Below the pieces are notes generated by a model. That model had not been told where the DNA came from and made no database searches. It was given only the letters and a program-made list of their open reading frames with translations. Positions 9,034 through 16,559 of a DNA stretch of 64,000 nucleotides are shown in pieces. The stretch's first letter is position 1. The number at the start of each line of letters is the position of its first letter. This DNA comes from Salinigranum rubrum (GTDB taxonomy: Archaea; Halobacteriota; Halobacteria; Halobacteriales; Haloferacaceae), in contig NZ_CP026309.1 in NCBI RefSeq assembly GCF_002906575.1, positions 806,001 to 870,000 of the forward strand, read 5' to 3'. The position numbers and the translations under genes are program-made.

Positions 9034-9456
9034 CTACCCGAGTTCCCGCTCCGTCACGCCGGCTCTGATCTCGTCGGCCTGCCCGCGGACCCACTCGACG
9101 TACTTTCGGACCCGATGTGGCTTCTTCCCGAAGAACGACGCGACCCAGTCGCGGTCGATTCCGGGTCGCGTGAGGAGATACGCCGCGAGGACGGCCCGGC
9201 CGGCCCCGATGACCGCCGGGGGGACGCCGCGCTCGCCCGTTCCCTCCTCGACGAACCCGTTGGTGCAGAAGTAGACGTCGGCGTACAGCGTCGCCGTCTC
9301 GGCGTCGTCGAAGACCACTCCGACGTGGTCGGGCGCTTCGAACCGGTACCGTGGCTCCTCCGCGCCCGTCGTCTCGACGATGCGGACGTCGAGGACGTAC
9401 TGCTCGTAGACCGATTCGTGCGTCTCGTCGAGCGCTCGGTCACCGGTGTTCGACAT
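9034..9456 (-). CDS. Conserved haloarchaeal protein paired with PhoX (copy 2)
   Basis: 140 residues, homologous to the product at 5550-5978 (shared SVYEQYVLDVR, PRYRFEAP, TLYADVYFC, GTGERGVPP, WVASFFGKKP). No export signal. It starts the minus-strand phosphatase locus, and its stop is 100 bases from the second phoX, which has its own TATA-like element. The family is unrecognised. The N-terminal 15 residues are the only part that does not align with the sister protein. Its start codon is shared-promoter distance from the divergently transcribed GlcG-like gene. Confidence 0.75.
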   Translation of the reverse strand: MSNTGDRALDETHESVYEQYVLDVRIVETTGAEEPRYRFEAPDHVGVVFDDAETATLYADVYFCTNGFVEEGTGERGVPPAVIGAGRAVLAAYLLTRPGIDRDWVASFFGKKPHRVRKYVEWVRGQADEIRAGVTERELG

Positions 9457-9574
9457 CTGTGTTCTTCCCGCGAGTTGGGACGCGTCCGGACGACCCGGCC
9501 GCCCTCGTCGCTGCGTCCATGTCCTCCGGGTGTCACTTTACGCTTACGCCGCGTTCGATGCGTTCGGGGCCGAC

Positions 9575-9636
9575 GTGTCTCGGAGAAAAACAAATTTTAA
9601 ATCGTTATGCACTGATACGTTCCCTGGCTCACAACG
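9575..9636. promoter_or_regulatory. AT-rich divergent promoter region
   Basis: An A+T-rich block (9588-9606, containing aaattttaaatcg) sits between divergent genes. It lies about 30-45 bases before the ATG at 9637, a fitting TATA distance for the GlcG-like gene with a short or no leader. For the minus-strand gene at 9456 the distance is larger, so a second start site would be needed. Confidence 0.5.
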
Positions 9637-10044
9637 ATGACACACGTAACCCTCGACGCCGCGAAGACGATGATCGACGCCGCCGAAGACCGCGCCGCCG
9701 ACATCGATGTCCCGATGTGTATCGCCGTGATGGACGACGGGGCGAACCTCGTCGCCTTCCACCGGATGGACGGCGCGCTCCTCGCGAGCGTCGACATCGC
9801 GCAGAACAAGGCGTACACGGCGGTGACGATCGAACTCGACTCGGCGACCGTCGGCGACCTCGCCCAGCCCGGCGAGGAACTGTACGGCATCGGCGGGACG
9901 AACGACGGGCGCATCGTCACGTTCGGCGGCGGGGTTCCCCTCGAAGTCGACGGGGACGTCGTCGGTGCCGTCGGCGTCTCCGGCGGCAGCGTCGAGGAGG
10001 ACGTCACGGTCGTCGAGGCGGCAGTCGAGGCGTTCGAGCCCTGA
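9637..10044 (+). CDS. GlcG/HbpS (DUF336) family protein
   Basis: 135 residues, the usual length for this single-domain family. Recognisable blocks are MTHVTLDAAKTMIDAAED at the start, MCIAVMDDGANLVAFHRMDG in the first strand pair, AQNKAYTA in the central helix, and FGGGVPLEVDGDVVGAVGVSGG toward the end. HbpS members bind haem or cobalamin and act in extracellular redox sensing; others are encoded with glycolate or propanediol pathways. Here there is no signal peptide, so it is probably cytoplasmic. The next gene on the opposite strand is a cobalamin adenosyltransferase, and the two genes end 6 bases apart. A corrinoid link is suggestive only. Confidence 0.85.
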   Translation: MTHVTLDAAKTMIDAAEDRAADIDVPMCIAVMDDGANLVAFHRMDGALLASVDIAQNKAYTAVTIELDSATVGDLAQPGEELYGIGGTNDGRIVTFGGGVPLEVDGDVVGAVGVSGGSVEEDVTVVEAAVEAFEP

Positions 10045-10050
10045 CTCCAC

Positions 10051-10584
10051 TCAGTACGTCGGGCTCTCTTCGGGGACGCCGTCGCGGGCGTTGACGAGCC
10101 GCGCGGCGACGAACAGGAAGTCCGAGAGTCGATTGAGGTACGCGACTGCCTCGGCGTTGATGGGTTCGTCCTGTAGCAACACGACGGCGCGCCGCTCGGC
10201 TCGTCGGCAGACCGCCCGAGCGTGGTGGAGTCGCGCCCCCGAGTCGCCGCCGCCGGGGAGGATGAACGAGGAGAGCGGTTCGAGTTCCTCGTCGGCGGCG
10301 TCGATCCACTCTTCGACCTGTGCCGTGTGTTCTTCCCGGAGCACGGGGTCGTCTTCGTCGGGTGCGGGGTTCGCGAAGTCGGCCTGGATGATGTGGAGGT
10401 GGTTCTGTGCGGTCGCGAGCCACTCGTCGACGTCGTCGTATCCGGTGGGTCGGACACGGCCGACGAGCGAGTTCACTTCGTCGACGTTCCCGTACGCCTC
10501 GATGCGGGGGCTCGCCTTCGAGGCCCGGGACATGTCCCTGAGGTCGGTCTGTCCTTCGTCGCCGCGGCGGGTGTATATCTTCAT
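10051..10584 (-). CDS. Cob(I)alamin adenosyltransferase, PduO type
   Basis: 177 residues from the ATG at 10584 (MKIYTRRGDEGQTDL). The N-terminal TRRGDEGQT loop is the ATP-binding signature of PduO-type ATP:corrinoid adenosyltransferases, and CRRAERRAVVL plus YLNRLSDFLFVAARLVN are the conserved C-terminal helices. It transfers adenosyl from ATP to cob(I)alamin to form coenzyme B12. The longer upstream extension in frame is Arg-rich and is rejected. Length fits the family. Convergent with the GlcG/HbpS-like gene. Confidence 0.93.
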   Translation of the reverse strand: MKIYTRRGDEGQTDLRDMSRASKASPRIEAYGNVDEVNSLVGRVRPTGYDDVDEWLATAQNHLHIIQADFANPAPDEDDPVLREEHTAQVEEWIDAADEELEPLSSFILPGGGDSGARLHHARAVCRRAERRAVVLLQDEPINAEAVAYLNRLSDFLFVAARLVNARDGVPEESPTY

Positions 10585-10832
10585 GGGTTCGTGAACGGTG
10601 TCGTCGCCCGAACGGTCCGTTGTCGGTCGTTCGACTGTCGGGTCCGTCGTGGGGCCGCCGCCCGGTCGCGTCCGTGGTCGGACGGCATCCCTTCGTGCGG
10701 CACGTCCCGACGTTGGACGGTCCGGTATTAAGAGTACGGCCGACCGTCGGGCGTGATTCCGACCGCGCGTCCCGTGGGACGCGCGGCGTGCTCGACACAA
10801 CATACATACAGCGCTCCCCCGTGAGTACGGTC

Positions 10833-11497
10833 ATGAGTCGCGTCCTGTGGCTCGTCCGGCACGGTGAGCGCCGAGACGAGGCGGACCCAGCGTGGGCGGA
10901 AGACGCCGACAGGCCACACGACCCCCGTTGACCGAGCGAGGGCGCTGGCAGGCCGAGCGGGTCGGCGAACGCCTCCGCGGGCAGGGCATCGAAGCCATCT
11001 ACGCCTCGCCGTTCCTCCGTGCGACCGAAACTGCCCACCTCGTCGCGCGCGCCCTCGACCGCTCCGTGTTCGTCGACTCCGGCCTCTCCGAGCACCTCAA
11101 CCCCGCGTGGTTCGACGTCGCGCCGTCGGTGTTGACGCCGCGGAAACTCGCCGAGCGATTCGACACGGTCGACCCGACGCACGCCTCGGTGCTCCGGCCG
11201 AACTACCCCGAGACCGACGAGGAGGCCGCCGACAGGAGCGTCCGGGCGGTCCGACGACTCCTCGCCGACAGCCCCGAGACGAGCCTCTTCGTCGGACACG
11301 GCCTCACCGTCGCCAGCGTCGTCGACGCGTTCACCGGACGGCGGGAGGTATCGACCCCACTCGCCGGCGTCACCCGACTCGCCTCGTACCCCTGGGGCTG
11401 GGACGTCGACGTCCTCGCGGACACGTCGCACCTGTCGGAGGCGGAATCGGGACCAGGCGGCGCGGAGCGTGACGACGTGACCGACGCTGACGAGTGA
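10833..11497 (+). CDS. Histidine phosphatase / phosphoglycerate mutase family (one apparent frameshift)
   Basis: Begins MSRVLWLVRHGERRDEAD with the RHG catalytic histidine motif; a GTG four codons upstream is an alternative start. As read, the frame stops at 10931. Adding one C to the C run at 10922-10926 gives DADRPHDPPLTERGRWQAE and joins a frame that runs to 11497 with SPFLRATETA, the second arginine motif, and FVGHGLTV, the second catalytic histidine. The rebuilt protein is ~221 residues, normal for a SixA/GpmB-like phosphatase. Substrate unknown. Since every catalytic element survives on either side of the shift, a sequencing error is more likely than decay. Confidence 0.8.
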
Positions 11498-11667
11498 CGC
11501 CGCTGGCCGTTCTGACGCCTCTCGATGGTGCTGTGCGGACGATGTAAGGGAATGGGAGGGAGCGTGTGACTTGTTCGTCCCTCCACGTTCGAATACTCCG
11601 TTCGCGATAATAGCTGTTGTGTAATCGAGCTAGACTGTAGTGCTGCTGTGAACTACGGACGACGCGG

Positions 11668-11973
11668 TCAGTCGAACGTCACGCGCGCGAGCGCGACGAG
11701 CGCGACCGTTTCGAGGACGTGCAGCGCCAACAGGGCACGCCAGGCGACCACGGGGACGGCCGTCGCGAACCAGGCCGAGAGCGTCGGATCGGCCTGGTAG
11801 ACGTAGAGCGCGACGGCGTTCTCCGCGAACAGCAGAGCAGCGAACACCACCAGTCCGGCCGCGTGCGTCGACCGGAACGTCAGGTAGTTTCGGCCCCAGA
11901 CGGCTCCCAGCCCCGCGAGTAAGAGGAGGTTCGCGGCGGCGGCGACGCGGGCGACGTCGAGCCAGACGGTCAC
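11668..11973 (-). CDS. Small integral membrane protein, three helices
   Basis: 101 residues with three hydrophobic segments: about residues 7-27 (VARVAAAANLLLLAGLGAVW), 38-58 (HAAGLVVFAALLFAENAVAL) and 75-98. A charged NYLTFRSTH loop follows the first. Short three-helix proteins like this are common in haloarchaea and often sit near transcription regulators or redox proteins; here it lies 70 bases downstream of the ferritin-like lipoprotein on the same strand and could be cotranscribed. No functional family is recognised. Confidence 0.7.
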   Translation of the reverse strand: MTVWLDVARVAAAANLLLLAGLGAVWGRNYLTFRSTHAAGLVVFAALLFAENAVALYVYQADPTLSAWFATAVPVVAWRALLALHVLETVALVALARVTFD

Positions 11974-12042
11974 GGGCGACAGCGCCCCGTGGGGTGCGTG
12001 CTGGACGTGCGGTCGCGCTCGACGGGGGAGCCGTCCGCCATC

Positions 12043-13395
12043 TCAGTTCACGATGAACTGCCCGGCGACCTCTCGCACCTCGGCCATCGTCATCGCCTCG
12101 TCGACCCCGGCGGGGAACGGCGACGAGACGTTGAGTTCGTTGAGGAAACTCGCGTGACGGGCCTCGACGCTGTGGATGCCGATGGCGGCCGCGAAGATGT
12201 CGTCGTTCTGGACCGTCGGTGCCGCGCCGGCGTAGGCGGCGACGCCGGTGTTCTCCAGCGCCTGCGCTACGCCCAGGAACTCCGAGGGAGTCTCGTAGCC
12301 GAAGTCGTACTCGGCCTCCTCGACGGGCGTCCCGCCCAACTGTTCGACGACGTCGGTCAGTGCCGTCACGTGGGCGGCCTCGTGCTCGCCGACCGTCGCG
12401 AGGCGGCCCGGGACCGTCGCCCGGAGGTCTTCACTGAACACCGACAGCGCGTCCGCGCTCATCAGTTCGTCGTCGGAGAACGCCGCGAGGCCGTCGCGGT
12501 AGAAGGCGTTCTCGAGGTGTTCGAGCGTCAGTGCGTAGTTCAGGACGTCGAGGTCGCTCACCTCGTTCTCCTGTTTGCGCGCGATGGGTTTCTCCATCGT
12601 CTCCGGCGACTCCGACATCCCGCTCGTGTCCGAGGTGACGAACTGCCCGGCGATTTCGAGGACCTCCGCCATCGACCTGGCCTCGTCGACTGCCTTCGGG
12701 TAGGGACTGTCGCCGTTGACGAGATTGAGGAAGCTGGCGTGGCGCGCCTCGACGCTGTGGATACCCGCCGCCGCCGAGAGCACGTCGTTGCTGTGGATGG
12801 AGGGTGCCGCGCCGGCGTAGGCGGCGACGCCGGTGTTCTCCAGCGCCTGCGCTACGCCCAGGAACTCCGAGGGAGTCTCGTAACCGAAGTCGTACTCGGC
12901 CTCCTCGACGGGCGTCCCGCCCAACTGTTCGACGGTCGCTGCGATGGCTTCGACGTGCGCCGCCTCGTGTTCGCCGACCACCGTCAGGTACTCGGGGACG
13001 TCCATCCGGACCTGCTCGTCGAAGTTCGAGAGGACGCTCGCGCTCATCAGTTCGTCGTCGGAGAACGCCGCGAGGCCGTCGCGGTAGAAGGCGTTCTCGA
13101 GGTGTTCGAGCGTCAGTGCGTAGTTCAGGACCGGCACGTCGGGGTCGACCCGCTGCATCGTCTCGGTTTCGGTCTCCGTCATGGGCTCTTCGGTCGGCGT
13201 CGGCGTCTCCGTGGCCGTCGCCATCGGCGTGTCGGTCGCCGTCTCGGTCGCGGCCCCGGAGCCGTCCGAGCCCATACACCCGGCGAACGCGAGTGCGCTG
13301 AGCGTCGCGGCCGAGCCGAGGAAGGCGCGGCGGGAGGCGCGGGAACTGGTCGAGGACGAGTCGTCGCGGTCGGACGCGGTCTGGTTCGGCTTCAT
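12043..13395 (-). CDS. Tat lipoprotein with two ferritin-like domains
   Basis: 450 residues from the ATG at 13395. The N-terminus has a twin arginine followed by a lipobox (RRAFLGSAATLSALAFAGC), so it should be exported folded and lipid-anchored. A Thr/Glu/Pro-rich linker leads to two ferritin-like four-helix domains (roughly residues 90-245 and 278-450). Both contain LEHLENAFYRDGLAAFSDDE, GEHEAAH, a YDFGYETPSEFLGVAQAL block and HSVEARHASFLN, supplying the Glu/His ligands of a di-metal centre. This resembles the desiccation-related/DUF4439 ferritin-like group. The function is probably oxidative-stress or metal handling at the outer membrane face. The two halves share long identical stretches of DNA. 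Confidence 0.85.
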   Translation of the reverse strand: MKPNQTASDRDDSSSTSSRASRRAFLGSAATLSALAFAGCMGSDGSGAATETATDTPMATATETPTPTEEPMTETETETMQRVDPDVPVLNYALTLEHLENAFYRDGLAAFSDDELMSASVLSNFDEQVRMDVPEYLTVVGEHEAAHVEAIAATVEQLGGTPVEEAEYDFGYETPSEFLGVAQALENTGVAAYAGAAPSIHSNDVLSAAAGIHSVEARHASFLNLVNGDSPYPKAVDEARSMAEVLEIAGQFVTSDTSGMSESPETMEKPIARKQENEVSDLDVLNYALTLEHLENAFYRDGLAAFSDDELMSADALSVFSEDLRATVPGRLATVGEHEAAHVTALTDVVEQLGGTPVEEAEYDFGYETPSEFLGVAQALENTGVAAYAGAAPTVQNDDIFAAAIGIHSVEARHASFLNELNVSSPFPAGVDEAMTMAEVREVAGQFIVN

Positions 13396-13603
13396 TGTCG
13401 TCGACTGCGACTGGGGCGAAAACACGGATGAAGATATTCCGAACTGTGACGGGACTGTGCCCCCGTTGCGACGGTATTCTCACCCAATTCCGACCCCCAA
13501 ACCGTCTTTCGCCCCTCGGCGGACGTGTCGCTTCGCTGTCTCACACTTTCACTTTCACCGCGCTAGGCGGAGCTACAAGCCCGTTCGACCCGTTTCTCCG
13601 TTC

Positions 13604-13771
13604 ATGCTCGCCTCGAACGACACCCGTGAGCTCCGAACGCGACGCCGCATCGAGATCACCGAGCTCCCGGCCGATACGGTCGACGACTACGTCCGCATGC
13701 AGGCACCCGACGCCGTCGAGTGCTCGCTGGAGCGCCGCGGCGCACGCACCTACCTCGTCGTCGAGTCCTAA
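13604..13771 (+). CDS. Small conserved haloarchaeal protein (55 aa)
   Basis: Starts MLASNDTRELRTRRRIEITE and ends RTYLVVES. The codons match neighbouring genes and the ATG is preceded by a plausible short leader. Predicted soluble and mixed-charge; it looks like one small alpha/beta unit. I do not recognise the family. The long open frame upstream has unlikely composition and is not used. Confidence 0.5.
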   Translation: MLASNDTRELRTRRRIEITELPADTVDDYVRMQAPDAVECSLERRGARTYLVVES

Positions 13772-13852
13772 CCGTCGGCTCGAGGACTGCACCGGCGTGT
13801 CGCTTTCGGAAATCGAAACCCATTACTTACCTCACCGTCCAGTAGCAGATGA

Positions 13853-13937
13853 GCCGAGGTAGCCTAGCCTGGCCAAGGCGGTAGATTCGAAATCTACTGT
13901 CCATTCGGACACGTGAGTTCAAATCTCACCCTCGGCG
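13853..13937 (+). tRNA. tRNA-Ser (CGA)
   Basis: 85 bases. The acceptor arm GCCGAGG (13853-13859) pairs with CCTCGGC (13930-13936), with G as discriminator. The anticodon stem GTAGA/TCTAC encloses the loop TTCGAAA, anticodon CGA. A long variable arm (tgtccattcggaca region) is typical of class II serine tRNAs. The T arm GTGAG TTCAAAT CTCAC closes perfectly. No CCA is encoded. The accessory-looking region begins just after its 3' end. Confidence 0.97.
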
Positions 13938-14129
13938 CTACTCCTTCCGTTCTCATCTGAACGCTTGACCAGTGGTGTCGCCGAAGGGGTTCCGGCGTGG
14001 ACTCTCTCGCCCCCGCTCACGTCGTGACTTCGTCTCCAGCCGAGGTTGTCGGACGCGTCCTCGTGTCATAGTGGTATAGTAAGTGTAGCTAAGAATTGGT
14101 TTTTCTACACCGCAACCGAGAGCTACACG

Positions 14130-14516
14130 ATGAACTCGTTGGACGAGCTCTTTCAGCTACTCAGTCAGGAACGCCGTCGGTTCGCGTTGTACTATCTCGA
14201 TCAGGCGGACGGGCCTGTCGCGCTCGAAGAACTCGCACGAGAGGTCGCTCGGCGGGAGAACGGTTCCCCGGGTCCCGCCTCGTCCGACGACTACGCTGAG
14301 CAGCTTATCACCCTGAAACACAACCACCTTCCGAGAATAGCGGATGCCACGCATATCGAGTACGACCGCGATAACCGTTTCATCCGAATCACTGGTATGA
14401 CGCCCGAGGCGGACCTGCTACTGTCGGTCTCGAAGAAGTTAGACAAGGTGCCGGGCACCCCGGATATCTCTTCGATGCCCTGGGGGTCGGATGAGACCGA
14501 AAAGGCCGACCGCTGA
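14130..14516 (+). CDS. Haloarchaeal winged-helix protein (DUF7344-like)
   Basis: 128 residues from the ATG at 14130. The N-terminal part MNSLDELFQLLSQERRRFAL continuing YYLDQADGPVALEELAREVA is the usual first helix-turn-helix of the DUF7344-type haloarchaeal regulators, and the block LKHNHLPRIADATHIEYD is their conserved winged segment with the HxHLP signature. Likely a DNA-binding regulator of unknown target. An in-frame start 84 bases upstream would add an uncharacteristic segment. The upstream region has an inverted pair gtgtag/ctacac around a T-rich stretch at about 14085-14110. First gene of the stretch after tRNA-Ser. Confidence 0.8.
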   Translation: MNSLDELFQLLSQERRRFALYYLDQADGPVALEELAREVARRENGSPGPASSDDYAEQLITLKHNHLPRIADATHIEYDRDNRFIRITGMTPEADLLLSVSKKLDKVPGTPDISSMPWGSDETEKADR

Positions 14517-14662
14517 ACAGCGAGACGCCAGCCACATCCACTGTCCGACGAAACGGGGCCTGGTCGCGGTTCCTGTTCTGGACCGCCGTCGGTCGGGGGC
14601 TCGCGGTCGGTACCGGCCCCCCATCGCGTCGTCGCGCGTACGATTAAGGGAGTGGTGGTCCC

Positions 14663-14902
14663 ATGAGTAGCTATCAGATGTTGTCGAAGATGAACGACGC
14701 CACGGCTGACGCCCTCGGTGTGCTCCGGGAGGCCGATGGACACGAGAAAACGGGATACAGCGTCGACGTCGCAGGGCCGACGCGGCCGTCCGTCTCGTCT
14801 CGCCTCGACCGCCTCTACGTCGCCAGCCGTATCGAGTACGTCCCCGAATCGGCCGCGCTCTGGCGGCTCGTGAACGACCCACGGGAGGACGGAGATGGCT
14901 GA
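14663..14902 (+). CDS. Small winged-helix-like protein
   Basis: 79 residues starting MSSYQMLSKMNDATADALGV. The segment GPTRPSVSSRLDRLYVASRI followed by EYVPESAALWRLV looks like a recognition helix followed by a wing, as in small marR/DtxR-like helix-turn-helix proteins. Its stop overlaps the start of the next zinc-finger gene by 8 bases, so the two are probably translated together. Family not recognised; the regulatory role is inferred. Confidence 0.55.
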   Translation: MSSYQMLSKMNDATADALGVLREADGHEKTGYSVDVAGPTRPSVSSRLDRLYVASRIEYVPESAALWRLVNDPREDGDG

Positions 14903-15023
14903 CATCCGGTGTTGCGCCTGCGGCGAGCAGTTCGCCACTGAAGCCGAGGCACAGGACCACTTCATGAGTGAACCGCCGAAGCACTTCTTCGAAGTCGTTG
15001 AGGAGACCGACGCCCCCGACTGA
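14895..15023 (+). CDS. Zinc-finger microprotein (42 aa)
   Basis: Reads MADIRCCACGEQFATEAEAQ, then DHF and KHFFEVVEET. A C-x2-C pair (Cys6/Cys9 or Cys7/Cys9 region) followed about 12 residues later by two histidines gives a C2H2-like finger. It begins inside the last codons of the preceding gene (8-base overlap), a strong sign of translational coupling. The pair may work as a DNA-binding unit, which is inference. Confidence 0.6.
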   Translation: MADIRCCACGEQFATEAEAQDHFMSEPPKHFFEVVEETDAPD

Positions 15024-15900
15024 CGGCACGACGCCCGGCACGCTCACGCCCGACGCACGGGTCGGGGTTGTACGACTCGGCTGGGATGAAGACGGCCGAC
15101 GCTCGACTTGATCGGAGCGGAGTGGGTCGAGCGACGACCCACTCCGGAACATGGTGGGACATGCCTGGGCTGGAGGGCCGAACTTCGCGAACGAAGCAGG
15201 GTGAGTGCCAGAGGTGGGACTCCCCCCCAGCGCCTCGGCATCTCGGAGGACGAGCAGGTGACGTATGAACCTCTCGCCCCGAGTATCACCCTGGAGAACG
15301 GCAGCGGGTGAACGCATCGACGTGCCGGGCGTCGACCTCGTCTCGGAGTGCAACGAGACACGCGTTGCGCAGTACGGACGGAACCGGGAGAGTGAGCCAC
15401 AACCAACCCGCAGCGTCGGCACACGTCCACGCCCGTTGTTCGTTGCTGTCGCTGCTCCCGTTTTTCTCCCGGGCTCGCTGTACGCACGGGTCCACGGGGG
15501 CCGCTGACCCCGCGAGTTCGAGTCGGTCACACCGGCGCTCACGAGCGACAGTTCCCCGCCACGACGACCAGTTTCCCCCGACGGCGAACAACTCTCGACG
15601 GACACCTCTCAAAGTCGATAATTTGACACCGAGGTTTTTGTACGGTGTCTACTGAGTGAGAGTCGAGGCGGTTGACGCGGTGAGTTTCGCGTTGGAACCC
15701 AAGCTCGCATCGCGTGACCCCGCCTCAGTCTCTCTTCACCGTCGCACAGTCGACTCTACGGTCGAACACCGCCCGGGCATACACATCCGTCCGTTCCGGG
15801 TGTCAGCCAAGAAATCTGTCCCGGGAGAGGCCCGACTCGATTCGCCCGATTCTAGCATCGAACTAGTTAACACACTGGAGACTGTTGGTATCACAGTCAC
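15024..15900. other. 877-bp gap without a supported gene; structured element inside
   Basis: All six frames contain only short frames with non-native codon use. What stands out is a perfect 12-bp hairpin at 15118-15146 followed by a smaller one (cttcgcgaacgaag, about 15184-15197). A plus-strand frame ending ISEDEQVTYEPLAPSITLE near 15308 has some coding character and could be a decayed small regulator. The final 60 bases before 15901 hold an AT-rich stretch (ctagttaacacactgg) that is a plausible promoter for the PadR gene. Confidence 0.5.
15118..15146. repeat. Perfect 12-bp hairpin
   Basis: CGGAGTGGGTCG (15118-15129) and its exact complement (15135-15146) flank the loop AGCGA. It lies alone in a gene-free stretch, about 95 bases after the zinc-finger microprotein. 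No T run follows on either strand within 15 bases, so it is not an obvious terminator. It could fold in a transcript from either strand. Confidence 0.8.
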
Positions 15901-16191
15901 ATGTCTCTCTTTCAGTTGACTGGGTTCCAACGCGACCTCATGTACGTAACCGCCGCGCTTGATCGGCCATCAGGCCAGGAAATCAAAGACCGGTTGGAGG
16001 AAGAACTCGGAGTCGAAACGACCCACGGCCGTCTCTACCCCAACCTCGACACGCTGGTAAACAAGGGGTTCGTCGAGAGGGGAGAAATCGACCGACGCAC
16101 GAACTACTACGTGTTATCCGATGCGGGACGGCAGGCGCTGCTCGAACGCCGCGAGTGGGAAAGCCGGTTCTTCGAGCTTGGTGACGAGTAG
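15901..16191 (+). CDS. PadR-family transcriptional regulator
   Basis: 96 residues: MSLFQLTGFQRDLMYVTAAL, then PSGQEIKDRLEEELG, GRLYPNLDTLVNKGFVERGE, RTNYYVLSDAGRQALLERRE. The recognition helix GRLYPNLDTL with the wing R-x-N-Y-Y-x-L matches PadR-like winged-helix proteins, of which haloarchaea have many short single-domain copies. They bind DNA as dimers and often repress a neighbouring gene. No obvious partner lies adjacent, so the target may be its own promoter (gttaacacactggagactgt upstream). Confidence 0.88.
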   Translation: MSLFQLTGFQRDLMYVTAALDRPSGQEIKDRLEEELGVETTHGRLYPNLDTLVNKGFVERGEIDRRTNYYVLSDAGRQALLERREWESRFFELGDE

Positions 16192-16445
16192 GCCGTCTGC
16201 GGCTCTCTCGGTCTCCCGACCTTGCCGTTCGGAATACTCGTAGGGAGACTGCTATCGGTTAGCTGGACTCCCTGGACGTGGTGGGCTTTCGGCCATGTAT
16301 CACCACGTCGCGCTGTCTGATGCACCGTCGCGTCTCGGTCTCGTCGAGGCGTGACGTCGCTCCTGGCCCTCCCCGATCCGCGCCCACTCCGGCCACGACT
16401 CGGCAGTGCGCTCCGGGTAGTCGTGCCTGACCACTGCCCTCTCTC

Positions 16446-16559
16446 TCACATCTGCATCTGATGCTCGGTCCGCGCGTGTGTTTTCAACGCTCTTCTGCTC
16501 TCGAACGTGCGCCCACAGAGGTCGCACGTGAACTCGCCGTCGGGGCTCTCTGATGACAT
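16446..16559 (-). CDS. C2H2 zinc-finger microprotein (37 aa)
   Basis: Starts MSSESPDGEF at 16559 and contains a classic finger: CDLC at residues 12-15, 12 residues, His28, four residues, His33 (C-x2-C-x12-H-x4-H), with the hydrophobic Phe and Leu at the usual internal positions (RTFESRRALKTHARTEH). The frame is open upstream to a GTG at 16610, which would add a disordered 17-residue acidic lead. The finger alone is almost the entire protein. It could bind DNA or a partner protein. The surrounding ~900 bases contain no other gene. Confidence 0.7.
   Translation of the reverse strand: MSSESPDGEFTCDLCGRTFESRRALKTHARTEHQMQM

Noticed and set aside
10922-10931. Programmed ribosomal frameshifting in the histidine phosphatase and the other shifted genes
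   Set aside because: There is no consistent slippery heptamer or downstream pseudoknot, and six unrelated genes share only a shortened G/C run. Sequence error is the simpler reading.
15118-15146. The 12-bp hairpin as a transcription terminator
   Set aside because: No T run follows on either strand, and archaeal termination relies on T-rich tracts more than on hairpins.
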